A stretch of DNA of 64,000 bases from Noviherbaspirillum malthae (GCF_015352985.1 NZ_JACYXF010000002.1:124001-188000), one strand, 5' to 3'. Positions 48,699 through 59,792 are shown, counted from the stretch's first letter. Translations and numbers: made by a program. Notes: generated by a model not told the origin, from the letters alone.

Positions 48699-49960
48699 AT
48701 CCCGGTCGTTCCCTGAAGCGGCGCATCACGCGCGCATTCTTCCTGCTGGCCTTGATGCTGGCCGGTTTTTTTTCGGTGGTGTCGTATATAGCGGTCGAAG
48801 TCATCGAGGCCCAGGTGGTCGATGCCAGGCTGGAAAAATCAGCCGAAAGCCTGATCGCCCATCATCTTGCCAAGGACAACGTCGATATGCCGCCGGGCAT
48901 CACCTTCTTTGCAAACGAGGAAATACCGAAAGAACTGCAGAAGGCTAGTCCGGGCATTCATGAAGTGATCTTCGAAGGCCATGAGCAGCAGGCGCTGATC
49001 CGGGTTGACGAAGGCAACCGCTACGCTGTCATGCTCGACATGGATGATTTCGAACATATCGAACATGTCGTCTTTTCGGCACTGGGCGCCGGATTCATCT
49101 CCAGCCTGCTGCTGGCGCTCGTGCTCGGATGGACGACCGCACGCCATATCGTCGCTCCCGTGTCGGCGCTGGCCGATGCGGTCAACCGCAACGCGAATCC
49201 CGCGGACCTGCCGTCGCTGCATGCCCACGATGAAATCGGCATTCTGGCCCGCGCGTTTGCCAAGCGCACCGACGATCTGCAACGCTACCTGATGCGCGAG
49301 CGCCTCTTCACTGGCGATGTAAGCCACGAATTGCGCACGCCGCTGACCGTCATGCTGGGCGCAGCGGAAGTGCTGATCGCACAGCTGGCGGACCGCCCCC
49401 AGCAAAGCGCCGTCGCCGAACGCATCCGCCGCGTCGCCGCCGAAACGGCAGAACGGGTCAGCGCCATGCTGCTGCTGTCGCGCTCACCGGAACTGCTGGA
49501 CGCCCCGCAGATCCCGCTGAATCCCATCCTGCTGTCGGAAATGGACCGCTGCCGCAATCTCCTGCTCGGCAAGCCGGTCGAATGCCGTCTCGAGACTTCG
49601 CAGGAAGTATGGATCCAGGCGCGGCCCGAACTGGTCGGCATCATCGTCGGCAACCTGCTGCGCAATGCCTGCCTGCATACCGACGAGGGAACAGTGCTTG
49701 CAAGACTGGCAACAGATCAGCTGGTCATTGAAGATGACGGCTCAGGCCTTCCCGAAACGGTGCAGTCACAGCTGTTCGAGCGTTTCGTCCGGGGAAACAA
49801 CGATTCGCCCGAAGGCACCGGGCTTGGCCTGTCCATCGTGAAACGCGTCGTCGAACATATCGGCTGGACCATCCGATACGAGCCTTCCGAGAGCGGCGGC
49901 AGCCGCTTCATTCTTTCCTTCCAGCAGCCATCGCCTGTTGAAACGGCAACGCCGGCCTGA
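48695..49960 (+). CDS. Sensor histidine kinase, PmrB-like
   Basis: The 421-residue kinase starts at GTG 48695, inside the regulator stop; the frame is open further upstream but only over regulator sequence. Membrane segments are at about 12-34 and 127-149, with a periplasmic loop of about 90 residues between them that ends in an acidic cluster (LDMDDFEHIEH). HAMP follows, then His211 in DVSHELRTP, the N box NLLRNACLH and GTGLGLSIV. An acidic periplasmic loop that could bind Fe3+, Al3+ or cationic peptides is a PmrB trait, but the family is broad. Confidence 0.92.
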   Translation: MNPGRSLKRRITRAFFLLALMLAGFFSVVSYIAVEVIEAQVVDARLEKSAESLIAHHLAKDNVDMPPGITFFANEEIPKELQKASPGIHEVIFEGHEQQALIRVDEGNRYAVMLDMDDFEHIEHVVFSALGAGFISSLLLALVLGWTTARHIVAPVSALADAVNRNANPADLPSLHAHDEIGILARAFAKRTDDLQRYLMRERLFTGDVSHELRTPLTVMLGAAEVLIAQLADRPQQSAVAERIRRVAAETAERVSAMLLLSRSPELLDAPQIPLNPILLSEMDRCRNLLLGKPVECRLETSQEVWIQARPELVGIIVGNLLRNACLHTDEGTVLARLATDQLVIEDDGSGLPETVQSQLFERFVRGNNDSPEGTGLGLSIVKRVVEHIGWTIRYEPSESGGSRFILSFQQPSPVETATPA

Positions 49961-49993
49961 TCCTGCTTCCGTTCCGGTTGCTCCCGGTTCATC

Positions 49994-50010
49994 CTTAACG
50001 CGTCCTTAAC
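49994..50010 (+). promoter_or_regulatory. PmrA-box-like direct repeat CTTAAC-N5-CTTAAC
   Basis: Two identical CTTAAC half-sites are separated by exactly five bases. This is the form (CTTAAT-N5-CTTAAT) known for PmrA/BasR-type regulators. It lies 49 bp before the GTG start of the phosphoethanolamine transferase and behind the PmrAB-like pair. It is a likely operator of the transferase. Confidence 0.7.
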
Positions 50011-50058
50011 ACCGTCCCGACTATCTTGGCTTGGTCAAAGCTAGGAAACGGGAAATCA

Positions 50059-51795
50059 GTGTTCAAGACGCTTCATGCCACATCATCCAAGGCCGCTGCC
50101 GGCGCCCTCGGGACAGGTCGCGATAGCCTGGACCCGCTGGTCGGAGGCGCCGCGAAGAGACGCATCCCGCCCGTCAGCACTGAATTGCTGATTGTGACGG
50201 CCAGCTTGTTCTTCTCCATTTTTGCCAACAGCCCGTTCTGGTCGGCCATCCTGTCCGGACGCAGCTGGGCTTCGGCCGGTACATGGCTGTTCGGCGCGGC
50301 GACATTCATCGTCCTCACCGCCCTGCATGCCTTCATCCTTGGACTGCTGACAACACGGCGCACCGCGAAGCCGCTGCTTGCCATATTGCTCATGCTCACG
50401 GCATGCGCCAGCTATTACATACAGCACTACAAGGTGTATCTCGATGCCGGCATGCTCAGGAACATCTTCCATACCGATGTCAAGGAAGCGAGGGAATTGC
50501 TGACCCTGCCATTGCTTTTCAGCATCCTGTTGTACGGCGCATTGCCTGCCTACCTGCTGTCGCGCCTGGAGTTCCGCGAACGTCCCAGACGGCGCGCCAT
50601 GCTCGTCCGGCTTTCCTTCCTTTGCGGCTGCGTGGCGGCTGCCTGTACCGGCACCGTCCTTGTTTTCCAGGATCTCTCGTCCGTAATGCGCAACCAGAAG
50701 GAAGTACGCTATCTGATGACTCCGGCGAACTACCTGGTTTCATCGGTGCGTGTTCTGGCGTCCGATACGGGAGACGTGCGCACCGCGCGGATTCCGGTCG
50801 GAACCGATGCCGCGCTGGCCGCATCCTGGGCTGGCCGCAGCAAGCCGGCGCTGCTCGTGGTGGTGGTCGGAGAGACCGCGCGTGCGGCCAATTGGGGACT
50901 CAACGGTTATGAGCGGCAGACGACGCCGAGTCTGGCGAACCTGGACGTGATCAACTATCCGCATGTCACGTCCTGCGGCACCAATACCGAGGTATCGGTG
51001 CCGTGCATGTTCTCGCCGTTCGGCCGCAAGCAATATGACGAAACCAGCATCCGGCGGCATGAATCGCTGCTGCACGTGCTGGATCACAGCGGAATCAAGA
51101 CGATCTGGCGCGACAACCAGTCAGGCTGCAAAGGCGTTTGCGACGGACTGGAACTGCAGCAGATGGATCAGAAGCGCAATGCGACGCTGTGCGATGGCGA
51201 GCGCTGTCTCGACGAGATCCTCATCGACGATCTGGAAGCACAAATCGCAAAAGCCCAAGGCAACCTGGTGCTCGTCCTGCATCAGCTCGGCAACCACGGC
51301 CCTGCCTATTCGAGACGCTATCCGGAAGCCTTTCGCCGTTTCACGCCAACCTGCGATACCCCCGATCTGGGCAAGTGCAACCGCGAGCAGATCGTCAACA
51401 GCTACGACAACGCCCTGCTATACACGGATCATTTCCTCGATCAGGTCATACACCGGCTGAAGGCGCAGAGGTCGCATGACGCCGCCATGATCTATGTTTC
51501 CGACCATGGCGAATCGCTGGGAGAAAAAGGGTTTTACCTGCACGGCCTGCCTCGTGCGATCGCACCCAAGGAGCAGACCGAAGTACCGATGCTGATGTGG
51601 CTGTCGCCGGGATTCGCATCGAGCTTCAACCTGGATACCCAATGCCTGAAAGATCAGGCAGCGCATCCGGTCAGCCATGACTATCTCTTCCATTCCATCC
51701 TCGGCATCCTGCAGGTGACGACGAAGGTGTACGAACCGGATTACGACCTGACGGCAGCCTGCCGGAAGACATCGGAACATCGCCCGCCGGCGTGA
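50059..51795 (+). CDS. eptA: Lipid A phosphoethanolamine transferase (EptA/PmrC family)
   Basis: The 578-residue inner-membrane enzyme has about five N-terminal membrane segments (residues 40-200) and a periplasmic sulfatase-fold domain. The nucleophile Thr is in VVGETARAANWGLNGY, with HQLGNHGPAYSRRYP and the metal site YVSDHGESLGEKG. SCGTNTEVSVPCMFSPFG holds the family Cys/Ser features. It adds phosphoethanolamine to lipid A and lowers binding of polymyxin-like peptides. I use GTG at 50059 (AGGAAACGGGAAATCA before it); an earlier TTG at 50026 is possible. It follows a PmrAB-like pair and a PmrA-like box. Confidence 0.94.
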   Translation: MFKTLHATSSKAAAGALGTGRDSLDPLVGGAAKRRIPPVSTELLIVTASLFFSIFANSPFWSAILSGRSWASAGTWLFGAATFIVLTALHAFILGLLTTRRTAKPLLAILLMLTACASYYIQHYKVYLDAGMLRNIFHTDVKEARELLTLPLLFSILLYGALPAYLLSRLEFRERPRRRAMLVRLSFLCGCVAAACTGTVLVFQDLSSVMRNQKEVRYLMTPANYLVSSVRVLASDTGDVRTARIPVGTDAALAASWAGRSKPALLVVVVGETARAANWGLNGYERQTTPSLANLDVINYPHVTSCGTNTEVSVPCMFSPFGRKQYDETSIRRHESLLHVLDHSGIKTIWRDNQSGCKGVCDGLELQQMDQKRNATLCDGERCLDEILIDDLEAQIAKAQGNLVLVLHQLGNHGPAYSRRYPEAFRRFTPTCDTPDLGKCNREQIVNSYDNALLYTDHFLDQVIHRLKAQRSHDAAMIYVSDHGESLGEKGFYLHGLPRAIAPKEQTEVPMLMWLSPGFASSFNLDTQCLKDQAAHPVSHDYLFHSILGILQVTTKVYEPDYDLTAACRKTSEHRPPA

Positions 51796-51807
51796 GCCGC
51801 ACAAGTC

Positions 51808-52584
51808 ATGAACAACAGAATATTCGGGCAATGCCTGTTCGTCCTGGGCATCGCCGCTGCGGTTTTGTTTTGGCTGGGCGAGTACACGAACGTCGATATC
51901 ATGCTGGCCGACTGGATGTTCGATTTCTCAAGGCATGAATTTCCATGGAAGGAGCACTGGTTTGCCGCTGTGTTCATGCACGGCTCCATGAAGGTCGCAT
52001 TGATTGCCTTCGGCGTGGCGCTGGTGGCCTTGCTTGCGGCGGACTACATGATGCTTTCCGGCTTCCTCGACAACGACATGCGGCGGGGACTGCGTGTAGT
52101 GGCCGCTTCTTTCGTCCTCATCCCGACCACGATCAGCATGCTGAAATCGACCTCGATTCATGCCTGCCCCTGGGATCTGCAGCGATATGGAGGCACTGCG
52201 CCCTATCTGAGGCTGTTTGAATTGCCGACATCCCATATCGCGGCCGGCCATTGCTTTCCGGCTGGGCATGCGTCCAGCGGATTGTGGCTTGCCTCGTTCG
52301 CCGTGTTCTGGCTTCCCGCGCGTCCGAGGCTGGCCAAGGCCGGGATTGCTATGGGAATGATACCGGGTGCCATTCTCGGCTGGGTGCAGCAGATGCGCGG
52401 CGCACACTTCATGACGCATACACTGTGGTCGATGTGGTATGCGGCGCTGGTGATTGTGTTGCTCGCGCGCTGGCAGTATCGGCCGGCGAATGAAGAACGA
52501 GCAAATGTCGGAAGAGAAAACGCAACAGCCCCTGATCGGCAGGGGCTGTTGCCGAACGCCGCTTTGTCGAGCGATGAAGCGTGA
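51808..52584 (+). CDS. PAP2-superfamily membrane phosphatase (possible lipid A or undecaprenyl type)
   Basis: The 258-residue protein has about six membrane segments and the PAP2 motifs KSTSIHACPWDL, FPAGHASSGLW and RGAHFMTHTLWSMW. The third motif has His but an unusual Trp-Ser end, as in the YeiU/LpxT-like branch. Such enzymes remove or move phosphate groups on lipid A or polyprenyl carriers. It lies 12 bp behind the eptA-like gene, so both probably answer to the same regulator. The C-terminal 30 residues are unlike the family and overlap a strong hairpin. Confidence 0.88.
   Translation: MNNRIFGQCLFVLGIAAAVLFWLGEYTNVDIMLADWMFDFSRHEFPWKEHWFAAVFMHGSMKVALIAFGVALVALLAADYMMLSGFLDNDMRRGLRVVAASFVLIPTTISMLKSTSIHACPWDLQRYGGTAPYLRLFELPTSHIAAGHCFPAGHASSGLWLASFAVFWLPARPRLAKAGIAMGMIPGAILGWVQQMRGAHFMTHTLWSMWYAALVIVLLARWQYRPANEERANVGRENATAPDRQGLLPNAALSSDEA
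52523..52551 (-). terminator. Likely guaA terminator inside the end of the PAP2 gene
   Basis: A perfect 12-bp stem, CAACAGCCCCTG / CAGGGGCTGTTG, with a five-base loop. Read on the minus strand it is followed by CGTTTTCTCTT. It lies about 120 bp past the guaA stop. On the plus strand there is no T-run. Confidence 0.6.
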
Positions 52585-52671
52585 CCAGGCGACGCTGGGC
52601 TGCGTCGGAGTGCGTGGCGAGGCAAGACGCGATGACGCTTTAGTAGTAAGGCGCCATGCCCTGCTGCCTCG

Positions 52672-54252
52672 TCATTCCCACTCGATCGTCGCCGGCGGCT
52701 TGCCGGAAATATCGTAGACGACGCGATTCAGGCCGCGCACTTCATTGATGATGCGGTTCGACACCCGGCCCAGCAACTCATGCGGCAGATGCGCCCAATG
52801 CGCCGTCATGAAGTCCTGGGTCTGCACCGCGCGCAGGGCAACTACGTACTCGTAGGTGCGGCCGTCGCCCATCACGCCGACCGATTTCACCGGCAGGAAC
52901 ACGGCGAATGCCTGGCTGGTCTTGTCGTACCAGGACTTGCCCTCGTCATCCTTGGTGTTGCGCAGTTCTTCGATGAAGATGGCATCGGCGCGGCGAAGTA
53001 GGTCCGCATACTCCATCTTTACTTCACCTAGGATGCGTACGCCGAGGCCCGGTCCCGGGAAGGGATGGCGGTAGACCATGTCGTGCGGCAGACCGAGCGC
53101 CACGCCGAGTTCGCGCACTTCGTCCTTGAACAGTTCGCGCAGCGGTTCCAGCAGCTTCAGGTTCAGCGTTTCCGGAAGACCGCCGACGTTGTGGTGGCTC
53201 TTGATCGTATGCGCAGTCTTCTTGCCCTTGCCTGCGCTTTCGATGACGTCGGGATAGATGGTGCCCTGCGCCAGCCACTTCGCGTTTTTCAGCTTGCCGG
53301 CTTCGGCCTGGAACACCTCCACGAATTCGCGGCCGATGATCTTGCGCTTGGCTTCGGGATCGGTCACGCCGGCCAGCTGTCCCATGAACTGCGCGGTGGC
53401 GTCGACATGGATCACCTTCACGCCGAGGTTCTTGCCGAACATGTTCATGACCATCTTGCCTTCGTCGAGGCGCAGCAGGCCGTGGTCGACGAACACGCAG
53501 GTCAGCTGGTCGCCGATGGCGCGGTGGATCAATGCCGCCGCCACGCTGCTGTCGACGCCGCCGGACAGGCCGAGGATCACTTCGTCGGTGCCGACCTGCT
53601 TGCGGATGGCTTCGACGGCTTCCGAGATATAGTCGGGCATGTTCCAGTCGGACTTGCAGCCGCAGATCTCGTGCACGAAGCGGCTCAGCATCGCCTTGCC
53701 CTGCACGGTATGCGTGACTTCGGGATGGAACTGTACCGCATACAGCTTGCGCTCTTCGTCGGCCATGCCGGCGATCGGGCAATTGTCGGTCGAGGCCATC
53801 AGCTTGAAGCCGGGCGGCATGTCGATGATCTTGTCGCCGTGGCTCATCCACACCTTCAGCATGCCGTGGCCTTCGGAGGTGACGAAATCCGCGATGCCGT
53901 TCAGCAGCGCGGTATGGCCGCGTGCGCGCACTTCCGCATAGCCGAATTCCCGCACCTTTCCATTTTCGACCTTGCCGCCGAGCTGTTCGGCCATGGTCTG
54001 CATGCCGTAGCAGATGCCGAGCACCGGCACGCCGATATCGAATACCGCCTGCGGCGCGCGCGGCGTGTCGCCTTCGGTTACCGAATTCGGGCCGCCCGAG
54101 AGGATGACGCCGGCCGCGCCGTAGCTGCGGACGAACTCGTCGCTGACGTCATAGGGATAAACCTCGGAGAACACGCCTGCTTCGCGTACGCGACGCGCAA
54201 TCAGTTGCGTGACCTGGGAGCCGAAATCGAGAATGAGAATTTTAGAATGCAT
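52672..54252 (-). CDS. guaA: GMP synthase (glutamine-hydrolysing)
   Basis: The 526-residue enzyme has an N-terminal class I amidotransferase (Cys in [15 protein letters not shown], His-Glu in FHPEVTHT). An ATP-pyrophosphatase domain ([20 protein letters not shown]) and a dimerisation domain ending in PATIEWE follow. It turns XMP into GMP. It is the last gene of guaB-GGDEF-guaA and starts 21 bp behind the cyclase gene. Confidence 0.97.
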   Translation of the reverse strand: MHSKILILDFGSQVTQLIARRVREAGVFSEVYPYDVSDEFVRSYGAAGVILSGGPNSVTEGDTPRAPQAVFDIGVPVLGICYGMQTMAEQLGGKVENGKVREFGYAEVRARGHTALLNGIADFVTSEGHGMLKVWMSHGDKIIDMPPGFKLMASTDNCPIAGMADEERKLYAVQFHPEVTHTVQGKAMLSRFVHEICGCKSDWNMPDYISEAVEAIRKQVGTDEVILGLSGGVDSSVAAALIHRAIGDQLTCVFVDHGLLRLDEGKMVMNMFGKNLGVKVIHVDATAQFMGQLAGVTDPEAKRKIIGREFVEVFQAEAGKLKNAKWLAQGTIYPDVIESAGKGKKTAHTIKSHHNVGGLPETLNLKLLEPLRELFKDEVRELGVALGLPHDMVYRHPFPGPGLGVRILGEVKMEYADLLRRADAIFIEELRNTKDDEGKSWYDKTSQAFAVFLPVKSVGVMGDGRTYEYVVALRAVQTQDFMTAHWAHLPHELLGRVSNRIINEVRGLNRVVYDISGKPPATIEWE

Positions 54253-54273
54253 GGAAAGTGCTGGTTTGAGTAA

Positions 54274-55326
54274 TCAGTTTGAATCCGGATTGGCGTCGAC
54301 GACACGGTTGCGTCCGGCGTCCTTGGCGACATAGAGCGCCATGTCGGCACGGCTGATCAGTTCTTCCGTCGTCGCCGCGGGAAACTGGTCGGTTGCGGCG
54401 ACGCCGGCGCTGATCGTGAGGTTCAGCGTCACGCCATTGATGATTTCGGGCTGCGATGCGATCGCCGCACGCATGCGTTCGGCCACCGCCATTGCGGTCG
54501 CCTGCGAGGCGCCGGGCAGGACGATCAGGAATTCCTCGCCGCCGTATCGGCCCAGGGCTTCCTGGGGGCGTATGCAGGATCGCAGGCGGCTTGCCACCTT
54601 GACGAGAACCGCATCGCCGGCCGGATGGCCGTAGGTATCGTTGATCTTCTTGAAGTGATCGAGATCGGCGACGATCAGCCCAAGCGGCAGGCCGAGCTTG
54701 TCGCAGCGTATCGCCTCGATCGTCAGGATGCGCATGATCGCGCCCCGGTTCCAGGTGCCGAGCAAGGGATCGATCAGGGACTTGCGGCGCAGGTTCTTGT
54801 TCTTTTTCTGCAGGTCGAGCTGCGAAGCATTGACGATACGCAGCTCGAGCTCCCGCTCGACCAGTCCGGCAAGGTCCGCCAGCGTCTGGCGGTCGCTTTC
54901 TCCGAACACCGGACGCAGGGAATAGTCGATCAGGTGTACGGTGCCGGCAAGCGTCTTGTCCTGGCTGCAAACCGGATGCGAGGCATAGAAACGGATATGC
55001 GGAGCGCCGCTCACGGCCGGGTGCTCCCTGAGCAAGGCATGCCGGCTTGCATCGGGCACGACGACAGCCTCGTCGGACGGCGCGATGTCGAGACAGAACG
55101 CCTCTTCGCGCTCCACCATCGTCTGCTCGATATCGATTGCCGGATTCAATGATCCCGCTGCATTCGTCGCAGGATTGAAGGTGACGATGCAGTCGGCGAC
55201 ATTGAACAGTTTCTTGCCGATGCAGCGGATGCGCAATATCTGGGCATCGTCGCGCGACGGCAGCCCGACCGGCTCCGTCGGTGCGATTGTCGTTTCAAAC
55301 TGCAGCGGAGCGGCCGTTTTGCTCAT
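54274..55326 (-). CDS. GAF-GGDEF diguanylate cyclase between guaB and guaA
   Basis: The 350-residue cytoplasmic protein has a GAF domain (about residues 20-165, YSLRPVFGESDRQTLADLAGLVERELE near its end) and a GGDEF domain (about 185-340). The domain has DPLLGTWNRGA, DLDHFKKINDTYGHPAGD and an intact active site GRYGGEEFLIV. The stretch before the active site reads RPQEALGRYGGEEF, so the inhibitory RxxD site is replaced by RxxE. It should make cyclic di-GMP from two GTP without product inhibition. It sits 24 bp behind guaB and 21 bp before guaA. No signal peptide or membrane segment is seen. Confidence 0.93.
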   Translation of the reverse strand: MSKTAAPLQFETTIAPTEPVGLPSRDDAQILRIRCIGKKLFNVADCIVTFNPATNAAGSLNPAIDIEQTMVEREEAFCLDIAPSDEAVVVPDASRHALLREHPAVSGAPHIRFYASHPVCSQDKTLAGTVHLIDYSLRPVFGESDRQTLADLAGLVERELELRIVNASQLDLQKKNKNLRRKSLIDPLLGTWNRGAIMRILTIEAIRCDKLGLPLGLIVADLDHFKKINDTYGHPAGDAVLVKVASRLRSCIRPQEALGRYGGEEFLIVLPGASQATAMAVAERMRAAIASQPEIINGVTLNLTISAGVAATDQFPAATTEELISRADMALYVAKDAGRNRVVDANPDSN

Positions 55327-55350
55327 GGCGATACCCGATGCGCAACCCGG

Positions 55351-56869
<1,519 letters not shown>

Positions 56870-56973
56870 GTTCCCGTGCAGCGGAAAACGGGCATGGAAC
56901 GCGCGCCCGGCCTCATTGACAGCCGCGTCAAAGCGTGGCGAAATCCGTATATGTCTCATCTGCAAGGACCTCA

Positions 56974-57501
56974 ATGACTGCCCCGCTTTTTCGTCGCTGC
57001 ATCGTCGCTGCCGCATCCGTCATGCTTGTCGGCGCCTGTGGCGCTGCCGCTGCGCAGTACGTCTGGCTTGATGAAAAGGGAACGAAGCAATTTTCCGATC
57101 GTCCGCCGCCTTCTTCCGTACCGGCGAATCGCATCCTTAAACAGCCCGGAGGCGCAGGCATCCCTCCGTCCTCCGCTACAGTGACTTCGGCATCTTCCGT
57201 CCATGCGCAGTCTGCCGCCACGCGCCCGGATGCCGAAAAGACAATTGCGGAGAAAAATGCCGACTTCCGCAAGCGCCAGCTGGAACGGGAAGACAAGGAA
57301 AAGAAACTTGCGGAAGAGGCAAAGCTGGTCTCGGACAAAGCCAGGAACTGTGAGCGTGCGCATGAATATCAGCGCACTCTCGAATCCGGTGAGCGCATCA
57401 GCCGGAAAGACAAGAACGGCGAGCACGCATTCTTGACGGATGAACAACGCCAGCGCGAACTTGGTGAGACCCGGCGCATTCTGAACGAATGCAAGTCATG
57501 A
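56974..57501 (+). CDS. DUF4124-domain exported protein
   Basis: The 175-residue protein has a signal peptide (about residues 1-27, ending GAAAAQ). A DUF4124 segment follows (YVWLDEKGTKQFSDRPPPSSVP). The rest is a Lys/Glu-rich coiled-coil stretch (AEKTIAEKNADFRKRQLE and onward) with Cys in ARNCERAH and NECKS. DUF4124 domains are common periplasmic modules in beta- and gammaproteobacteria with unknown role. AAGGA before the ATG at 56974 sets the start; the frame is open to 56935. It lies divergent from guaB. Confidence 0.85.
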   Translation: MTAPLFRRCIVAAASVMLVGACGAAAAQYVWLDEKGTKQFSDRPPPSSVPANRILKQPGGAGIPPSSATVTSASSVHAQSAATRPDAEKTIAEKNADFRKRQLEREDKEKKLAEEAKLVSDKARNCERAHEYQRTLESGERISRKDKNGEHAFLTDEQRQRELGETRRILNECKS

Positions 57502-57578
57502 GGAGGTGAATTCAAGTTTGCCGGCAGGCCGCGTAAGGGCGCAGCGTACACTAGCGGTGCAAGAGCAAGTGCGGCGGT

Positions 57579-57869
57579 TCAGGCAACCCGCATTTTCTTG
57601 CCTGCCCGGCGGCGGCGCGCCTCCTTGGGGTCGGCGATCAAGGGCCGGTAGATTTCGATTCTGTCATGGTCCCGGACGACAGTATCAAGCGTCTTGAGCT
57701 TGCCGTAGATGCCTACATGCGCTGACTCCAGGTTGAGCTGGGGCACCTCGCGCAGGAGATTGCTCTGCTCGACGGCCTGCCTGAGCGTCGATCCTTCCGG
57801 CAGGCGCAGTGCCTTCAGGAACTGGCGCTCCGGAAGCGCATAGCAGACTTCGACGCGGATCTCAGCCAT
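57579..57869 (-). CDS. rnfH: RnfH-family ubiquitin-like protein
   Basis: The 96-residue beta-grasp protein (MAEIRVEVCYALPERQFLK, LREVPQLNLESAHVGIYGKLK, DRIEIYRPL) belongs to UPF0125/RnfH. The name comes from linkage with rnf in Rhodobacter; the usual partner elsewhere is ratA, as here. The role is unknown. The ATG at 57869 lies inside the ratA end (ATGGCTGA overlap), so it is coupled; the longer frame to 57905 is disfavoured. Confidence 0.9.
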   Translation of the reverse strand: MAEIRVEVCYALPERQFLKALRLPEGSTLRQAVEQSNLLREVPQLNLESAHVGIYGKLKTLDTVVRDHDRIEIYRPLIADPKEARRRRAGKKMRVA

Positions 57870-58293
57870 AGACGGCCTCGGCGCGCTTGCTGAAGGAATC
57901 GACAAAACTGCTTGCGATCATGTTGAAGACCGGACCGATCAAGCCTTCCAGCATGCGGCTGGAAAACTCGTAATGCAGATCGAAGTCAATCCTGCAGGCG
58001 TCGGCGCGCAACGCCTTGAAAGTCCATTCGCCGTGCAGCTGCTTGAAAGGTCCCTCCAGCAGCACCATCTTGATCGATGTCGGTGGCGTATTGAGATTTT
58101 CGGTGGAGAATGATTGCTTGACGCCATGGTAGTTGATCTTGATGGACGCAACCACCTTGTTTCCCTCGCGCGAGCGCACTTCGGTGCCGCCGCACCAGGG
58201 CAGAAACTTGGGGTAATCCTCGATATTGTCTACCAGTGCGAACATCTGTTCCGCGCTGTAGCCGAGCAATACGGATTTGTGCACGACAGCCAT
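57862..58293 (-). CDS. ratA: RatA/START-like (Coq10) family protein
   Basis: The 143-residue single START/Coq10-type lipid-binding fold has YSAEQMFALVDNIEDYPKFLPWC, TSIKMVLLEGPFKQLHGEW and RIDFDLHYEFSSRMLEGLIG. Eukaryotic and many bacterial relatives bind ubiquinone; the E. coli member was described as a ribosome-association toxin, which is not settled. Its order with RnfH, divergent from smpB, is the usual one. Confidence 0.92.
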   Translation of the reverse strand: MAVVHKSVLLGYSAEQMFALVDNIEDYPKFLPWCGGTEVRSREGNKVVASIKINYHGVKQSFSTENLNTPPTSIKMVLLEGPFKQLHGEWTFKALRADACRIDFDLHYEFSSRMLEGLIGPVFNMIASSFVDSFSKRAEAVYG

Positions 58294-58357
58294 TGAAAAT
58301 ACCGTTTGATAAAATACGAACCCTTGATTTTAACCGAGCCCCTTCTTTCCCACATTC

Positions 58358-58807
58358 ATGAGCATTATCGATAATAAAAAAGCCTTCCATGACTACTTCA
58401 TCGAGGAACGCTACGAAGCCGGCATGGTGCTCGAAGGCTGGGAAGTCAAATCGATTCGCGCCGGCCGCGTGCAGCTGAAGGAAGCCTATGTCATCGTGCG
58501 CCAGGGCGAAGTCTTCCTGTTCGGCTCGCACATCAGCCCGCTGCCGACCGCCTCGACACACATTTCGCCGGACCCGGTGCGCACCCGGAAGCTGCTGCTG
58601 AACGGCGAAGAAATCAAGAAGCTGATCGGCAAGGTGGAGCGCGCGGGCTATACGCTGGTGCCGCTCAATCTCCACTACACCAAGGGACGCATCAAGTGCG
58701 AGGTGGGGCTTGCCAAGGGCAAGAAGCAGCATGACAAGCGCGATAGCGAGAAGAAGCGCGACTGGCAGCGCGAGCAGCAATCCATCCTGAAGCAGAACCG
58801 TCGCTGA
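58358..58807 (+). CDS. smpB: SsrA-binding protein SmpB
   Basis: The 149-residue tmRNA partner starts [22 protein letters not shown] and has [39 protein letters not shown] and the basic C-terminal tail ([17 protein letters not shown]) that enters the ribosomal A site. It is needed for trans-translation. No ssrA gene is seen in this window. Confidence 0.97.
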   Translation: MSIIDNKKAFHDYFIEERYEAGMVLEGWEVKSIRAGRVQLKEAYVIVRQGEVFLFGSHISPLPTASTHISPDPVRTRKLLLNGEEIKKLIGKVERAGYTLVPLNLHYTKGRIKCEVGLAKGKKQHDKRDSEKKRDWQREQQSILKQNRR

Positions 58808-58865
58808 TTTCCCATGGGCGGCCGGGTGCCGGATCGGGAAAGCGCATGCACGCGGATTACGAGGT

Positions 58866-59792
58866 TCAGGTTTTCTGCTGCGACTTCACCACCTGCATTG
58901 CGCTCGCAATGAGACCGCCGACGTCGCTCAGGTTTGCGGGAATGATGAGGGAATTGTTCGTCTTGGCGAGCTGCGCGAAAGCATTGACATATTGCTCGGC
59001 GACCTTGAGGTTGACCGCGTCGGAACCGCCCGGCTCGCGTATCGCCGCGGCGGTCTGGCGCAGTGCCGAGGCGGTGGCTTCCGCAATTGCCAGGATGGAT
59101 GCTGCCTGACCCTGCGCGCGGTTGATGGCAGCCTGCTTTTCACCTTCGGAACGTGCAATCGCCGCTTCCCGCTCGCCGCTCGCGATATTGATCTGTTCCT
59201 GCCTGCGTCCTTCCGAAGCCGCGATCAGCGCCCGCTTTTCTCGTTCGGCCGTGATCTGCGCCTGCATCGCATGCAGGATTTCCTTTGGCGGCGTGAGATC
59301 CTTGATTTCGTAGCGCAGCACTTTCACGCCCCAGTTGGCCGCGGATTCGTCGATGGCATTGACGATGGCCTTGTTGATGTGGTCGCGCTCCTCGAAAGTC
59401 TTGTCGAGCTCCATCCGGCCGATGACGGAACGCAGCGTCGTCTGCGCCAGCTGTGTGATTGCGGCGATATAGTTGGACGAGCCGTAGGAGGCGCGCATCG
59501 CATCCGTGACCTGGAAATACAGGATGCCGTCCACCTGGAGCTGGGTATTGTCCTTGGTGATGCAGATCTGGCTGGGAACGTCGAGCGGGATCTCCTTGAG
59601 CGAATGCTTGTAGGCGATGCGGTCGACGAAAGGAAGCACGATGTTCAATCCCGGACCCAGCGTGGAGTGGTATTTGCCGAGCCGCTCGACCACCCAGGCA
59701 TGCTGTTGCGGGACGACGTTGATCGTCTTGATGACGAACACCACCGCGACGATAAAGAGAACCAGGCTGAACGTTCCGAAACTGAGCTCCAT
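58866..59792 (-). CDS. SPFH-domain protein (stomatin/QmcA/paraslipin type)
   Basis: The 308-residue protein has an N-terminal membrane segment (residues 5-27) and an SPFH/Band 7 domain (VPQQHAWVVERLGKYHSTL, VDGILYFQVTDAMRASYGSSNYI, YEIKDLTPPKEILHAM). A Glu/Ala-rich coiled coil with an AQGQAASILAIAEATASAL stretch follows. Such proteins form membrane microdomain-like assemblies with an NfeD partner. The NfeD gene lies directly upstream, as expected. Confidence 0.92.
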   Translation of the reverse strand: MELSFGTFSLVLFIVAVVFVIKTINVVPQQHAWVVERLGKYHSTLGPGLNIVLPFVDRIAYKHSLKEIPLDVPSQICITKDNTQLQVDGILYFQVTDAMRASYGSSNYIAAITQLAQTTLRSVIGRMELDKTFEERDHINKAIVNAIDESAANWGVKVLRYEIKDLTPPKEILHAMQAQITAEREKRALIAASEGRRQEQINIASGEREAAIARSEGEKQAAINRAQGQAASILAIAEATASALRQTAAAIREPGGSDAVNLKVAEQYVNAFAQLAKTNNSLIIPANLSDVGGLIASAMQVVKSQQKT

